A DNA stretch of 39,784 bases from assembly GCA_003164925.1 (NCBI GenBank), contig PLRV01000054.1, positions 19,382-59,165 on the forward strand. Reading direction: 5' to 3'. Positions within the stretch are counted from its first letter, which is position 1; every line of letters starts with the position of its first letter. This document shows positions 24,435 through 32,464 of this stretch, one piece after another. The notes under the pieces are model-generated. The model had not been told where the DNA came from. It saw only the letters and a program-made list of their open reading frames with translations, and did no database searches. This stretch comes from Caulobacteraceae bacterium. GTDB lineage: Bacteria > Pseudomonadota > Alphaproteobacteria > Caulobacterales > Caulobacteraceae. A program made the translations under genes and the position numbers.

Positions 24435-25589
24435 TTGAGCATCAAGGGCAAAGCCTTTATCGCGGGAGCCTACGAGCATCCGGGGCGGGACCTGCCGGAC
24501 CTGTCGGTGATGCGCATCCACGCCGAGTGCGCCATGGGAGCGCTGGGCGACGCGGGCCTGTCGCTGGGCGACGTCGACGGCTATTTCTGCAACGGGCAGC
24601 TCGGCTTTGGCGGCATATCCATGGCCGAGTACCTAGGCCTCTCGCCGAGCTACATCGACTCGACCTTCACCGGCGGGTCCTCCTATCTGGCCCATGTCGG
24701 CCACGCCGCCGCCGCGATCGCGGCGGGCAAGTGCAAGGTCGCGCTGATCACCCAGGGGGCCAAGGTTCGCGGCGTGGTGCGCGGCGCCAAGCTGGCGCCC
24801 GACACCCCCGAATACCCGTTCGAACACGTGTTCGGCGAGACCAACGCCGGCATCTACGCCCTGGCCGCCCGCCGCCACATGCACGAATTCGGCACCACCT
24901 CCGCGCAACTGGCCGCGGTCAAGGTCGCGGCGTCGGAATTCGCCCAGCACAATCCCAACGCCCTGTTGCGCAAGCGGGTCTCGATTGACGACGTGCTCAA
25001 CTCGCCGATGATCGCGGATCCCCTGCATCGCCTGGACTGCTGTGTGGTCACCGACGGCGGCGGGGCGCTGGTGGTCGTCGCGCCGGAGATCGCCAAGTCT
25101 CTCAAGCGGCCGAGCGTCAAGCTGCTCGGGCACGGCGAGGCGCTCAAGCACAGCGGCGATGGTCGCCCGGACCTGACCTATACCGGCGCCGTCTGGTCGG
25201 GACCGCGCGCCTTCGCCGAGGCGGGCGTCACGCCAGCGGACATCGACTACGCTTCGATCTACGATTCTTTCACGATCACCGTCCTGATGACGCTGGAAGA
25301 CCTGGGTTTCTGCAAGAAGGGGCAGGGCGGGGCCTATGTCGCCGATGGCGCGGCCCTGCGGCTGGACAGCGCCCTGCCGGTCAACACCGACGGCGGCGGT
25401 CTTTGCAACAACCACCCGGGCTATCAGGGCGGCCTCGTCAAGGTCGTCGAGGCCGTCCGCCAGCTACGCGGCGAGGCCAATCCCCACGTGCAGGTCAAGG
25501 ACTGCGCCCTGGCCCTGGCCCACGGCACCGGCGGCGGCATGTCGCGCATGGGCAGCGTCACATTGGTGCTGGGACGAGAGGACGCCTGA
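24435..25589 (+). CDS. Thiolase-like protein lacking the catalytic cysteine (Ltp2/PhlC-like)
   Basis: A 384-residue thiolase-superfamily protein from a TTG at 24435, with the ribosome-binding site GGGAGG 7 bases before it. Where thiolases have the acylated cysteine, this protein reads FTGGSSYLAHVGHAA (residues 78-92) with no cysteine, and the C-terminal CxG motif reads ALAHGTGGGMSRMGS. NNHPGYQGG replaces the usual NxxGG segment. DYASIYDSFTITVLMTLEDLGF contains the YD(S/C)FT motif seen in Ltp2-type aldolases. Such proteins pair with a DUF35 OB-fold protein and carry out retro-aldol or C-acyl transfer chemistry on acyl-CoA or acyl-aromatic compounds. It is followed 2 bases later by exactly such a partner and then by a CoA-transferase. 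Confidence 0.88.
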   Translation: MSIKGKAFIAGAYEHPGRDLPDLSVMRIHAECAMGALGDAGLSLGDVDGYFCNGQLGFGGISMAEYLGLSPSYIDSTFTGGSSYLAHVGHAAAAIAAGKCKVALITQGAKVRGVVRGAKLAPDTPEYPFEHVFGETNAGIYALAARRHMHEFGTTSAQLAAVKVAASEFAQHNPNALLRKRVSIDDVLNSPMIADPLHRLDCCVVTDGGGALVVVAPEIAKSLKRPSVKLLGHGEALKHSGDGRPDLTYTGAVWSGPRAFAEAGVTPADIDYASIYDSFTITVLMTLEDLGFCKKGQGGAYVADGAALRLDSALPVNTDGGGLCNNHPGYQGGLVKVVEAVRQLRGEANPHVQVKDCALALAHGTGGGMSRMGSVTLVLGREDA

Positions 25590-25590
25590 T

Positions 25591-26010
25591 ATGGACAGCA
25601 AGCTTCCGGCCCCCGCGCCGATCATCTCCGCCGACACCGCCGCCTTCTGGGCGGCGACCAAGAAGGGTGTTCTGCTGCTGCAACGCTGCGACGCCTGCCA
25701 GCGGACGATCTGGTACCCCAAGGCTTTCTGCAACGCCTGCGGCAGTCTCGAGACCACGTCGTTCGAGGCGAGCGGAGAAGGCGAAATCTACAGCTTCACC
25801 GAAGTTCACCGTGGCGAGACCGCCTATCGCGAAACACCCAGCTTCATCCTGGCCATGGTCGAGCTCGACGAGGGGGTCCGCATGCTGACCAACATCGTCG
25901 GCGCGGCGCCGGACGCCCTGCGTATCGGCCAGCGCGTTCGCGTGGTCTTCGATGATGCAGGGGAGTCGGCCGCACTTCCCCGTTTCCAGCCCGCCGACAA
26001 GGTTTCTTAA
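25591..26010 (+). CDS. DUF35 OB-fold protein with zinc ribbon, partner of the thiolase-like protein
   Basis: 139 residues from the ATG at 25591; longer in-frame starts overlap the previous gene and are rejected. The N-terminal helix (SADTAAFWAATKKGVLLLQRCDACQR) leads to a zinc ribbon with C-x2-C (CDAC) and C-x2-C (CNAC), followed by an OB fold (GEGEIYSFTEVHRG, PSFILAMVELDEGVRMLTNIVG, RIGQRVRVVF). These proteins form complexes with thiolase-like enzymes, as ChsH2 with Ltp2 and PhlB with PhlC. The start follows the upstream stop by one base, so equal expression is expected. Confidence 0.92.
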   Translation: MDSKLPAPAPIISADTAAFWAATKKGVLLLQRCDACQRTIWYPKAFCNACGSLETTSFEASGEGEIYSFTEVHRGETAYRETPSFILAMVELDEGVRMLTNIVGAAPDALRIGQRVRVVFDDAGESAALPRFQPADKVS

Positions 26011-26020
26011 GGACAGTTTT

Positions 26021-27412
26021 ATGGACAAGGTCTTTGCAAATCCGGCGGCGGCCCTAGAGGACGTGGCGGACGGGTCGTCTATCGCCATCGCCGGCTTTGG
26101 CGTCGGGCACTCCTATCCCAACAGCCTCGTGGTCGCTTTGCGGGACCAGGGCGCCAAGCGCCTGACGATCGTCGCCAATTCCCTGGGCGCGGGCGATCTC
26201 AAGCCCCAGATTCTCGTGGAAAACAATCAGGTCGATAAGGCCGTTCTGTCCTTTTCCGCACGGCCCGGCGTGGTCACGGCCGAGCAGGGGCGCATCGCCG
26301 CCGGTGAGATCGAACTGGAAATGGTGCCGCAGGGGATTCTCGTCGAACGGCTGCGCGCGGCTGGGGCGGGGCTGCCGGCCTTCTTCAGCCCGGTCACCGT
26401 GGGCACGCCCCTGGCCGAGGGCAAGGAGACGCGCGAGTTTGGCGGTCGCACCCATGTTCTCGAACACGCCCTGCCGGTCGATATCGCGCTGATCCGCGGC
26501 CATCGCGCCGACCGCCTTGGCAATGTCGAGTTCAGGGGCAGCAGCGCCCACTTCCACGTCAGCTTTGCCAAGGCCGCCCGCATGACGATCGTCGAGGTCG
26601 ACGAGATTGTCGAGCCGGGCGTGATCGCGCCCGAGCACGTGCACCTGCCGGGGATTTTCGTCACGCGCGTCGTCCAAACCACGACCAAATTTCCGCCTCC
26701 GTCCGGCCGAGCCGCACGCCGGGCCCCCGACAGCGCCCGCAACTATCTGGACAAACCGGCTCTAACGCGCTCGCAAATGGCGCGGCGGGCCGCCCAGCTC
26801 CTGCCCGACGACGCCTATGTCAATCTGGGATCGGGGCTGCCGACCCTGGTGGCCGGCCATATTCGCGAGCGGAATATCTTCCTGCACGCTGAGAATGGGG
26901 CGCTTGGCTATGATCTGCTTGAAGATCCGGCGCAGTTCGATCCGGACTATTTCGACGCCGCGGGCAGTTTCATCCGCTTACGCCCCGGCGGGGCGGTGTT
27001 CGAGAGCGTCTGCTCATTCGAGATCGCCCGCTCTGGCAGACTTTCGGCGGTGCTGCTGGGCGCCTATCAGGTAAGCCAGGGCGGCGATCTGGCCAATTGG
27101 AGCGTGCCCGGCCAGGTCGGCGGCGGCATCGGCGGGGCGATGGACCTCGCCAGTTCTGGCAGCCAGATGATCATCGTCATGGAACACCACGACAGCGACG
27201 GAAATCCCAAGCTGGTCGCCGAGTGCGCCTATCCGATCACCGCGCCGGCCTGTGTCGACATCATCGTCACCGATCTGGCGTTGTTGCGCCGGCAAGGGGA
27301 GGGGTTCTGCGTCACGGAGATCGTCGAGGGCTTCACTGCCGAGGACATCCGCGCCTTGACGCCGATCGCGCTTACCTTCGCCGACGATTTGGCGGTAATC
27401 TCCCGAAGCTGA
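26021..27412 (+). CDS. Fused alpha-beta family I CoA-transferase
   Basis: 463 residues from the ATG at 26021. Residues 1-220 match the A subunit (SSIAIAGFGVGHSYPNSL, GEIELEMVPQGILVERLRAAGAGLPAF, VGTPLAEGKETREF). A linker of about 25 residues follows (PPPSGRAARRAPDSARN), and residues 250-463 match the B subunit (VNLGSGLPTLVAGHI, HAENGALGY, VPGQVGGGIGGAMDLA). The catalytic glutamate that forms the acyl thioester is E291 in the AENG motif. It would activate an acid with CoA from succinyl- or acetyl-CoA, feeding the thiolase-like/DUF35 pair encoded immediately upstream. The substrate is unknown. It differs from the split ScoA at the left edge of the window. Confidence 0.9.
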   Translation: MDKVFANPAAALEDVADGSSIAIAGFGVGHSYPNSLVVALRDQGAKRLTIVANSLGAGDLKPQILVENNQVDKAVLSFSARPGVVTAEQGRIAAGEIELEMVPQGILVERLRAAGAGLPAFFSPVTVGTPLAEGKETREFGGRTHVLEHALPVDIALIRGHRADRLGNVEFRGSSAHFHVSFAKAARMTIVEVDEIVEPGVIAPEHVHLPGIFVTRVVQTTTKFPPPSGRAARRAPDSARNYLDKPALTRSQMARRAAQLLPDDAYVNLGSGLPTLVAGHIRERNIFLHAENGALGYDLLEDPAQFDPDYFDAAGSFIRLRPGGAVFESVCSFEIARSGRLSAVLLGAYQVSQGGDLANWSVPGQVGGGIGGAMDLASSGSQMIIVMEHHDSDGNPKLVAECAYPITAPACVDIIVTDLALLRRQGEGFCVTEIVEGFTAEDIRALTPIALTFADDLAVISRS

Positions 27413-27418
27413 TGGGCC

Positions 27419-27433
27419 GTTCGCGAGGCGGAC
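27419..27433. promoter_or_regulatory. IclR-like operator, site 7
   Basis: GTTCGCGAGGCGGAC, an exact core match, starting 7 bases after the CoA-transferase stop and ending 91 bases before the SRPBCC gene ATG. Confidence 0.72.
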
Positions 27434-27524
27434 GGATGGTGGGGCTGCATTGCCGGCTCCAGATGATCGGCTGAGAAAGACCTTACGACAACGAGCGCCG
27501 GCCGGCGAGCTCAGGGAGATAAAA

Positions 27525-27953
27525 ATGGAATTGAGTCAATCGGTTAAGCTGAATGCATCCGCCGCGGACGTGTGGAGCTATGTCAGCGACTTCTACAACT
27601 ACGCCGAATGGCAGCCGCATATCGCGTCGATCGAGCGTGGTGAAAAGGAAGGCGAGCGGGTCGTGCATATGAAGCGCGGCAACACCATTCTGGACCGCGT
27701 GGTCCAGCGCGACGAGGCTGGCCGCAAGCTGTCCTATGGCCTTGTGCCAGGCCAAGTGACCCCGCCTGGCGTGCCCAAGCTCGAAGACATGCTGGCCACT
27801 TTCGTGGTGGCGGACGCGGGCGGCAAGGCGCAGGTCAGCTACACGATCAGCGTCACCGTGCCCGAAGAGATCCGGCCGATGGCTGAAAAGGGCATCGGCG
27901 CCGATATCTCCGGCGCGTTGCAAGGCCTGAAGGATCGCTTCGGCGAAGTCTGA
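27525..27953 (+). CDS. SRPBCC (START/Bet v1-like) protein
   Basis: 142 residues from the ATG at 27525, with GGGAGATAAAA in front. It shows the SRPBCC pattern: ELSQSVKLNASAADVWSYVSDFYNYAEWQPHIASIERGE at the N-terminus, then a central beta sheet (DRVVQRDEAGRKLSYGLVPG), and a C-terminal long helix (DISGALQGLKDRFGEV). Members bind hydrophobic ligands or act as cyclases and aromatases; no catalytic residue can be singled out. It forms its own unit with an operator upstream and a terminator downstream. Confidence 0.88.
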   Translation: MELSQSVKLNASAADVWSYVSDFYNYAEWQPHIASIERGEKEGERVVHMKRGNTILDRVVQRDEAGRKLSYGLVPGQVTPPGVPKLEDMLATFVVADAGGKAQVSYTISVTVPEEIRPMAEKGIGADISGALQGLKDRFGEV

Positions 27954-27997
27954 TCATTGAACCGATGAAGTCGGCGCCGCCAGTATGGCTCGACGGG

Positions 27998-28030
27998 AAA
28001 AGGGGCGGCGCCTGAGGGCCGTCCCTTTTT
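27998..28030 (+). terminator. Intrinsic terminator after the SRPBCC gene
   Basis: Arms AAAAGGGGCGGC (27998-28009) and GCCGTCCCTTTTT (28018-28030) with a GCCTGAGG-like loop and one mismatch, 44 bases after the stop, ending in a T-run. Confidence 0.78.
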
Positions 28031-28057
28031 CATTTGCCGGCCGAGCCGCGGCGCGGC

Positions 28058-28072
28058 GTTCGCGCATCGGAC
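28058..28072. promoter_or_regulatory. IclR-like operator, site 8
   Basis: GTTCGCGCATCGGAC, an exact core match with a divergent spacer, 112 bases before the start of the second oxygenase gene, which opens a five-gene operon. Confidence 0.65.
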
Positions 28073-28184
28073 CGACCGGCGCGCCTGCCTGTTCGCCGGG
28101 GCTGGGTTCGGACACTGAAGGTCTGCTTCGGCGAAGGCGTGGCCAAGAACCACGTCGACGTTCACCGCATCTATCCGAAAGGGG

Positions 28185-29414
28185 ATGTCCATGATGGACA
28201 ATGCTTTGACATTGAAGCGCCAGGGTGAACTGGCCGTCCCCGAGCCCGATCTGACGCCGGCCGAGATGATCGCCCGCGCCACGGCGATGATCCCGACGCT
28301 GCGCGCGCGACAAGCCCAGACCGAAGCGGCCGGCCGCATGCTCGACGAGACCAACGCCGATTTCCTGCGGGCGGATTTCTATCGCGTCGTTCAACCGCGA
28401 CGCTTCGGCGGCTATGAATTCGATCTCGTCACCTACGGCAAGGTGATGATGGAGATCGCGCGCGGTTGCCCGTCCAGCGGCTGGGTCCTGGCCCTCACCG
28501 CGGGACATCCCATAACCCTGGCGGACTTCCCAGAGCGCGCCCAGATCGAAGCCTATGGCAAGACCGGCGACTACCGCTGTCCCTCGGTCGGCTCTCCGAT
28601 CCCGGTGACCCGCGAAGGAGACTCTTATCGCCTGAACGGCGGCTGGGACTACACGTCGGGCTGCGACATCGCCACCCATGTGATGGTCAGCGGCTTGGTT
28701 CCGCAGGACAACGGATCCTTCCAGGCGCGCCTGATGTTGGTGGACCGCGCCGATCTGGAGATTGTCGACAACTGGCGCATGATCGGCATGCAAGGGACGG
28801 GCTCGCGCCGGGTGGTGGCGAAGGATGTGCTGGTCCCCGAATATCGCACCGCGCCGATGGCCGTGTGGGGCGCGGCGACGGGAACGCCCGTTCACGCCAA
28901 CCCCATGTATAACGGCCGCAAGGCGTCCTATTTCGTCCTCGAGTTGGGCGCCGTCATCGTCGGCACCGCCAAAGGCGCGCTGGACCTGTACGACGAGATC
29001 TGCCGGACCAAGGCCATGCGTTTTTCGCCGCGCGAGAAGCTGTTTGAAAGCCAGGAGTTCCAGCTCTATTTCGGCCACAGCCAGGCCCTGGTGGACACCG
29101 CCGAGGCCGCTCTGCTGAGATCCATGGAGCTCTATACGGAAGCCTGCCAGCAGGGGCAGACCGGCGGCGATTTCACCGAAGAAACCGACCGTCGGATTTT
29201 CGCGATCGCCCAGCAGGCCGCACGGCTGGCGTGGTCGGCGATGGAAACCATCTTCACCACCGCCGGGACAAGTGTTGGGGCGGCGGACTCCATGCTGGCG
29301 CGCTACTACCGCGACGCGGCGGTTCAAAAGACCCACTTCGTCCAGCAGGCTTCGCGCACCGCCGTCAACGCCGCGCGGCTGCATTTCGGCCTTTCAGCCT
29401 TAACGCCGTTCTAG
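28185..29414 (+). CDS. Group-D flavin-dependent monooxygenase (acyl-CoA dehydrogenase fold), oxygenase component B
   Basis: 409 residues if started at 28185. ATGs at 28191 and 28194 are equally or more likely because AAAGGGG ends one base before 28185, which is too close. It is homologous to the oxygenase at 14514: FLRADFYRVVQPRRFGGYEFDLVTYGKVMMEIARGCPSSGW aligns with the same region there, as do GGWDYTSGCDIATH, NWRMIGMQGTGSRRV and TTAGTSVGAADSMLARYYRDAAVQKTH. It should hydroxylate an aromatic substrate with reduced flavin supplied by a reductase. It is the first gene of an operon running to 32349. Confidence 0.88.
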   Translation: MSMMDNALTLKRQGELAVPEPDLTPAEMIARATAMIPTLRARQAQTEAAGRMLDETNADFLRADFYRVVQPRRFGGYEFDLVTYGKVMMEIARGCPSSGWVLALTAGHPITLADFPERAQIEAYGKTGDYRCPSVGSPIPVTREGDSYRLNGGWDYTSGCDIATHVMVSGLVPQDNGSFQARLMLVDRADLEIVDNWRMIGMQGTGSRRVVAKDVLVPEYRTAPMAVWGAATGTPVHANPMYNGRKASYFVLELGAVIVGTAKGALDLYDEICRTKAMRFSPREKLFESQEFQLYFGHSQALVDTAEAALLRSMELYTEACQQGQTGGDFTEETDRRIFAIAQQAARLAWSAMETIFTTAGTSVGAADSMLARYYRDAAVQKTHFVQQASRTAVNAARLHFGLSALTPF

Positions 29415-29424
29415 GCCAGGCCCA

Positions 29425-30183
29425 ATGACCGCCGCCAAAGCTCCGAGCCTATCGCCCGACCAGTTGCGGGCCGAGTTCACGCGTCGGCGCGGGCGCTGGC
29501 ACGACGATTGGGAAGCGATCCTCGCCTTCTCGCCCCCGTACCTGGCCGCCTATCTTGAGCTGTCGGCCTATGTCGCCGACAGGGGCGCGCTGTCGCCGCG
29601 CCTGCGTGAGCTGATCTACGTGGCCACCAACTGCTCGCCCACCCACATGTTCGAGCGCGGCGTGCGCAACCATGCGCGCGAAGCCCTGGAGGAAGGCGCC
29701 ACACGCGACGAGCTGCTGGCCGTCGCTGCGATCGTCAGCGCTGTCGGCGGCCAGACCTTCGTGATGGGCGCGGCGGCCCTGGCCGCCTGCATTCCTGCGG
29801 GGGCGGCGAACTGTTCGGCTGAGGCCGAACAGGCGCGGGCGGACTATCGCGCCCTGTTCGGAGAGCTGTTGCCCGACGCCGAGGCCGCGATCACGCTTGA
29901 TGCTCAGTTCTATCAGTGCTGGCTGGATTTCGCCGCCGCGCCCCTGCAGGGCGGCGTCCTGCCGGCCAAGGAGGCGCATCTCATCGCCCTGGCCGCCTAC
30001 GCCCAGTGCACGCAGCTGAGCCGCGAGGGGGTTGAGCGCCAGGTGCGCGCGGCTCTGGCCGCCGGCGCCTCGTCCCAGGAGGTGCTGGACGTGTTCCGGC
30101 TGATCACCAGCATGGGCATCCACGCCATGGTGTTCGCCCTGCCGATCATCAACGAGCTGGCGCCGGAGGCAGCCAAGGCATGA
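29425..30183 (+). CDS. Tandem carboxymuconolactone-decarboxylase-family protein
   Basis: 252 residues with two CMD-like helical domains. Domain 1 is about residues 30-115 (YLAAYLELSAYVADRGALSPRLRELIYVATNCSPTHMFERGVRNHAREALEEGATRDELL) and domain 2 about residues 150-240 (QCWLDFAAAPLQGGVLPAKEAHLIALAAYAQCTQLSREGVERQVRAALAAGASSQEVLDVF). The AREALEEGAT and VRAALAAGAS helices are the family signature. The CxxC of AhpD-like peroxidases is absent. It starts 11 bases after the oxygenase stop and ends in an ATGA overlap with the hydrolase gene, so it is co-translated. Its chemical role is not known. Confidence 0.85.
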   Translation: MTAAKAPSLSPDQLRAEFTRRRGRWHDDWEAILAFSPPYLAAYLELSAYVADRGALSPRLRELIYVATNCSPTHMFERGVRNHAREALEEGATRDELLAVAAIVSAVGGQTFVMGAAALAACIPAGAANCSAEAEQARADYRALFGELLPDAEAAITLDAQFYQCWLDFAAAPLQGGVLPAKEAHLIALAAYAQCTQLSREGVERQVRAALAAGASSQEVLDVFRLITSMGIHAMVFALPIINELAPEAAKA

Positions 30184-30908
30184 CCGGACAGCCGCTTTCC
30201 TACGTCGCGCACGGCGTGACTTTCGAGGGGTATTACGCTGCGCCGCCAGGCGCCCGGGGAGCCGGGAGTCTGGGGGGCGTGCTGGTTGTGCCTGAAGCGC
30301 CCGGTCTTGGCGCGCACGTGAAGCGCCGCGTCGAGGCTCTGGCCCAGGCGGGATACGCGGCCCTGGGGGTGGATCTGCACGGCCAGGGCGCCCTGGCGGC
30401 CTCGCCAGATCAGGCCAGGGCTTGGGTCGGCGAGTTGAAGGCCGATCCGGCGCGGCTGATCGCCCGCTTGGACGCGGCGCTCGCCGCTCTGTCCAACCGT
30501 CCGGAAGTGGACGCCGGGCGTCTGGCGGCCGCCGGGTACTGCTTTGGCGGCTGGTGCGCCCTCGAGCTGGCTCGCGCCGGCCGGCCGTTGCGGAGCGTCA
30601 GCGTGTTCCATGGCTCGCTGACCAGCGTGCGCGGGGCCGAGGCGATCGCCGGCTCGGTGCTGGTCTGCACGGGCGACAGCGACCCGTTCGTCCCGATCGA
30701 TCAGGTCCTCGCGTTCCAGGCCGAAATGGGCGCGGCCGGCGTTGACTACGAGATCTGTCTCTATGGCGGCGTGCGCCACGGCTTCACCGACGCCGAGCTG
30801 CGTATGCCCGATCCGGCCTTCGGCTACTCGCCAAGGGGTAACGCCCACAGCTGGGCTTCATTCATGCGCGAGCTGGCCGACGCCGTCGGCGGGCCCGCCG
30901 ACGCCTGA
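30180..30908 (+). CDS. Dienelactone-hydrolase-family protein
   Basis: A 242-residue alpha/beta hydrolase of dienelactone-hydrolase type. It has the nucleophile C121 in AAGYCFGGWCA, the acid D166 in GDSDPFVP and the histidine H198 in GGVRHGFTD, with PEAPGLGAHVKRR giving the oxyanion region near residue 40. Members hydrolyse enol-lactones or related esters. The ATG overlaps the upstream stop. Together with the lactonase at 19261 it suggests that lactones arise in this pathway. Confidence 0.9.
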   Translation: MTGQPLSYVAHGVTFEGYYAAPPGARGAGSLGGVLVVPEAPGLGAHVKRRVEALAQAGYAALGVDLHGQGALAASPDQARAWVGELKADPARLIARLDAALAALSNRPEVDAGRLAAAGYCFGGWCALELARAGRPLRSVSVFHGSLTSVRGAEAIAGSVLVCTGDSDPFVPIDQVLAFQAEMGAAGVDYEICLYGGVRHGFTDAELRMPDPAFGYSPRGNAHSWASFMRELADAVGGPADA

Positions 30909-30924
30909 GCCAGAGGAGAGCAAG

Positions 30925-31773
30925 ATGGAATATGCCGACAAGGTTGTTCTGATCACGGGGGCGGCGACCGGCATTGGACGGATGACGGCGCGGCGTCTCG
31001 GGGCGTTGGGCGCCCGGGTGTTCATCGCCGACCTTTCCGAATCCGGCGCCCAGGCGGCGGCGCAGTCCGTGCCGGGCGGCCGGGCCGTGGGCTTGCGCTG
31101 TGACGTCACCCGCCAGGAGGACGTGGACGCCCTGCGCACGCAGGTCCTGGCCGCCGCCGACCGCCTGGATCTGATCATCAATAACGCCGCAAGGCCGCCG
31201 GTCAGTGGACCGTTCATGAGCGTCGGTCTCGACCAGTGGACCCAGGCGCTCGACGTCAATGTCCTGGGCTATGTGCGCATCATCCAGGCCTTTTTGCCCA
31301 CGCTGCTGGTGCAGGGCTTCGGCCGCATCGTCAACACCGCATCGGCCCTGGCGCTGCTGCCCGATCCCCCCACCCGCTTCATGGGCCCCTATATCGCCAG
31401 CAAAGGCGCGCAACTGGCCCTCTCCTACGGACTGTCGCACACGCTGGAAGGGACGGGGGTTGAGGTGTCGGTGTTCTGTCCGGGCCTGACGGCGACGGCC
31501 GAGCTGGCGGACGGCAAGGTCTCCGGTCTTCCGCCCGGAAGCCCGCCGCCCGAGGAGTTCGCGCGTGGCGTCCCGCAGCGGCGCGGCGTTCCGGCCAGCG
31601 TCGACCATGCGGTCGCCACTCTCCTGGCCGGCCTGGAGCGCGGCGATTTCCTGATCTGCTCGCAGGAAGGCTATCGCGCCGACCTGATCGAATTCGCCAA
31701 GCGGGGCTTGGATCCTCGGACCATCGTCGCCGAAGCCCTGGCCGAGACCGGCGGCGCGGCCAAGACGCGATAG
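30925..31773 (+). CDS. Short-chain dehydrogenase/reductase
   Basis: 282 residues from the ATG at 30925 (GAGGAGAGCAAG precedes it). An earlier in-frame start overlaps the hydrolase gene and is rejected. It is a classical SDR with the cofactor motif TGAATGIG (11-18), D60 in RCDVT, the NNAA motif, and the catalytic triad S140, Y156 and K160 (YIASK). An aspartate after the second strand (FIADLSES) suggests NAD(H) preference. It oxidises an alcohol or reduces a ketone of unknown identity. It sits between the hydrolase gene and a CMD-family gene in the operon. Confidence 0.92.
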   Translation: MEYADKVVLITGAATGIGRMTARRLGALGARVFIADLSESGAQAAAQSVPGGRAVGLRCDVTRQEDVDALRTQVLAAADRLDLIINNAARPPVSGPFMSVGLDQWTQALDVNVLGYVRIIQAFLPTLLVQGFGRIVNTASALALLPDPPTRFMGPYIASKGAQLALSYGLSHTLEGTGVEVSVFCPGLTATAELADGKVSGLPPGSPPPEEFARGVPQRRGVPASVDHAVATLLAGLERGDFLICSQEGYRADLIEFAKRGLDPRTIVAEALAETGGAAKTR

Positions 31774-31779
31774 GCGCGC

Positions 31780-32349
31780 ATGGCCAGAATTCCCTATCTG
31801 ACCCCTGCCGATCTGCCGCCCGGCGGCCCGATCCCCCTGATGAAGGCCAATATCACGCGCGCCGTGGCCAACAGTCCGGGCGCGGCTCGACTCGTGGCTG
31901 GCATGGGGGCCTATCTACGCAACGACAGCCCGCTTGATCCCAAGCTGCGCGAGCTGGCGATCCTGCAAGTCGGCTATACGACCCGGTCGACCTACGAATG
32001 GGCTCACCACGTCGAGATTGGCGTGCGCTTCGGCCTGACCGACGAGGATATCCACGCGGTGGCGCGCGACAGCGAGGGACAGGTCTCGCACCTGGATCCG
32101 CTCGCCAAGGCGGTTCTGGCCGCCGCGCGCGAAATGACCATCGACATGACGCTATCGGACGAGATTTTCGCGACGTTGCGCGCGGGACTGGAGCTGACGG
32201 CTCTGGTTGACCTCCTCGTCGCCATAGGCGAATACAACGGCTTGGTCAGGGTAATGGCGGCCATCGAGATCGATTTGGAGCCGGAATATCTTCCGTGGCT
32301 CGACCGGTTCCCGTTGCCGCAGACGCCGTCGCCCGTGGGCCGTCTCTGA
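31780..32349 (+). CDS. Carboxymuconolactone-decarboxylase-family protein
   Basis: A 189-residue single-domain CMD protein: LRNDSPLDPKLRELAILQVGYTTRSTYEWAHHVEIGVRFGLTDEDIHAVARDS is the signature helix pair, and TALVDLLVAIGEYNGLVRVMAAIEIDLEPEY ends the domain. It resembles the protein encoded at 13617 in length and in the tryptophan/histidine pair (YEWAHH against YEWRAH). It is the last gene of the operon that begins at 28185. Its role is unknown; decarboxylation of a ring-cleavage product is one possibility. Confidence 0.88.
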   Translation: MARIPYLTPADLPPGGPIPLMKANITRAVANSPGAARLVAGMGAYLRNDSPLDPKLRELAILQVGYTTRSTYEWAHHVEIGVRFGLTDEDIHAVARDSEGQVSHLDPLAKAVLAAAREMTIDMTLSDEIFATLRAGLELTALVDLLVAIGEYNGLVRVMAAIEIDLEPEYLPWLDRFPLPQTPSPVGRL

Positions 32350-32352
32350 TCC

Positions 32353-32367
32353 GTCCGCCAGGCGGAC
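32353..32367. promoter_or_regulatory. IclR-like operator, site 9 (perfect palindrome)
   Basis: GTCCGCCAGGCGGAC, a perfect 7-bp inverted repeat around a central A. It begins 4 bases after the CMD stop and ends 97 bases before the FAH gene ATG. Confidence 0.74.
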
Positions 32368-32464
32368 CATGCTCGCCCGACCCGCGCGACGGCTGGGCGC
32401 CGCTCTTAGGGTCGCGCGCTTAGTTGATATCAAGGGCCTTGCGCCTCGGTAGGGAACCAGTCTC

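Noticed and set aside
27954-29384. Minus-strand open frame of over 470 codons across the oxygenase gene at 28185
   Set aside because: Antisense to a clear flavin monooxygenase; the translation has no recognisable motif and typical shadow composition.
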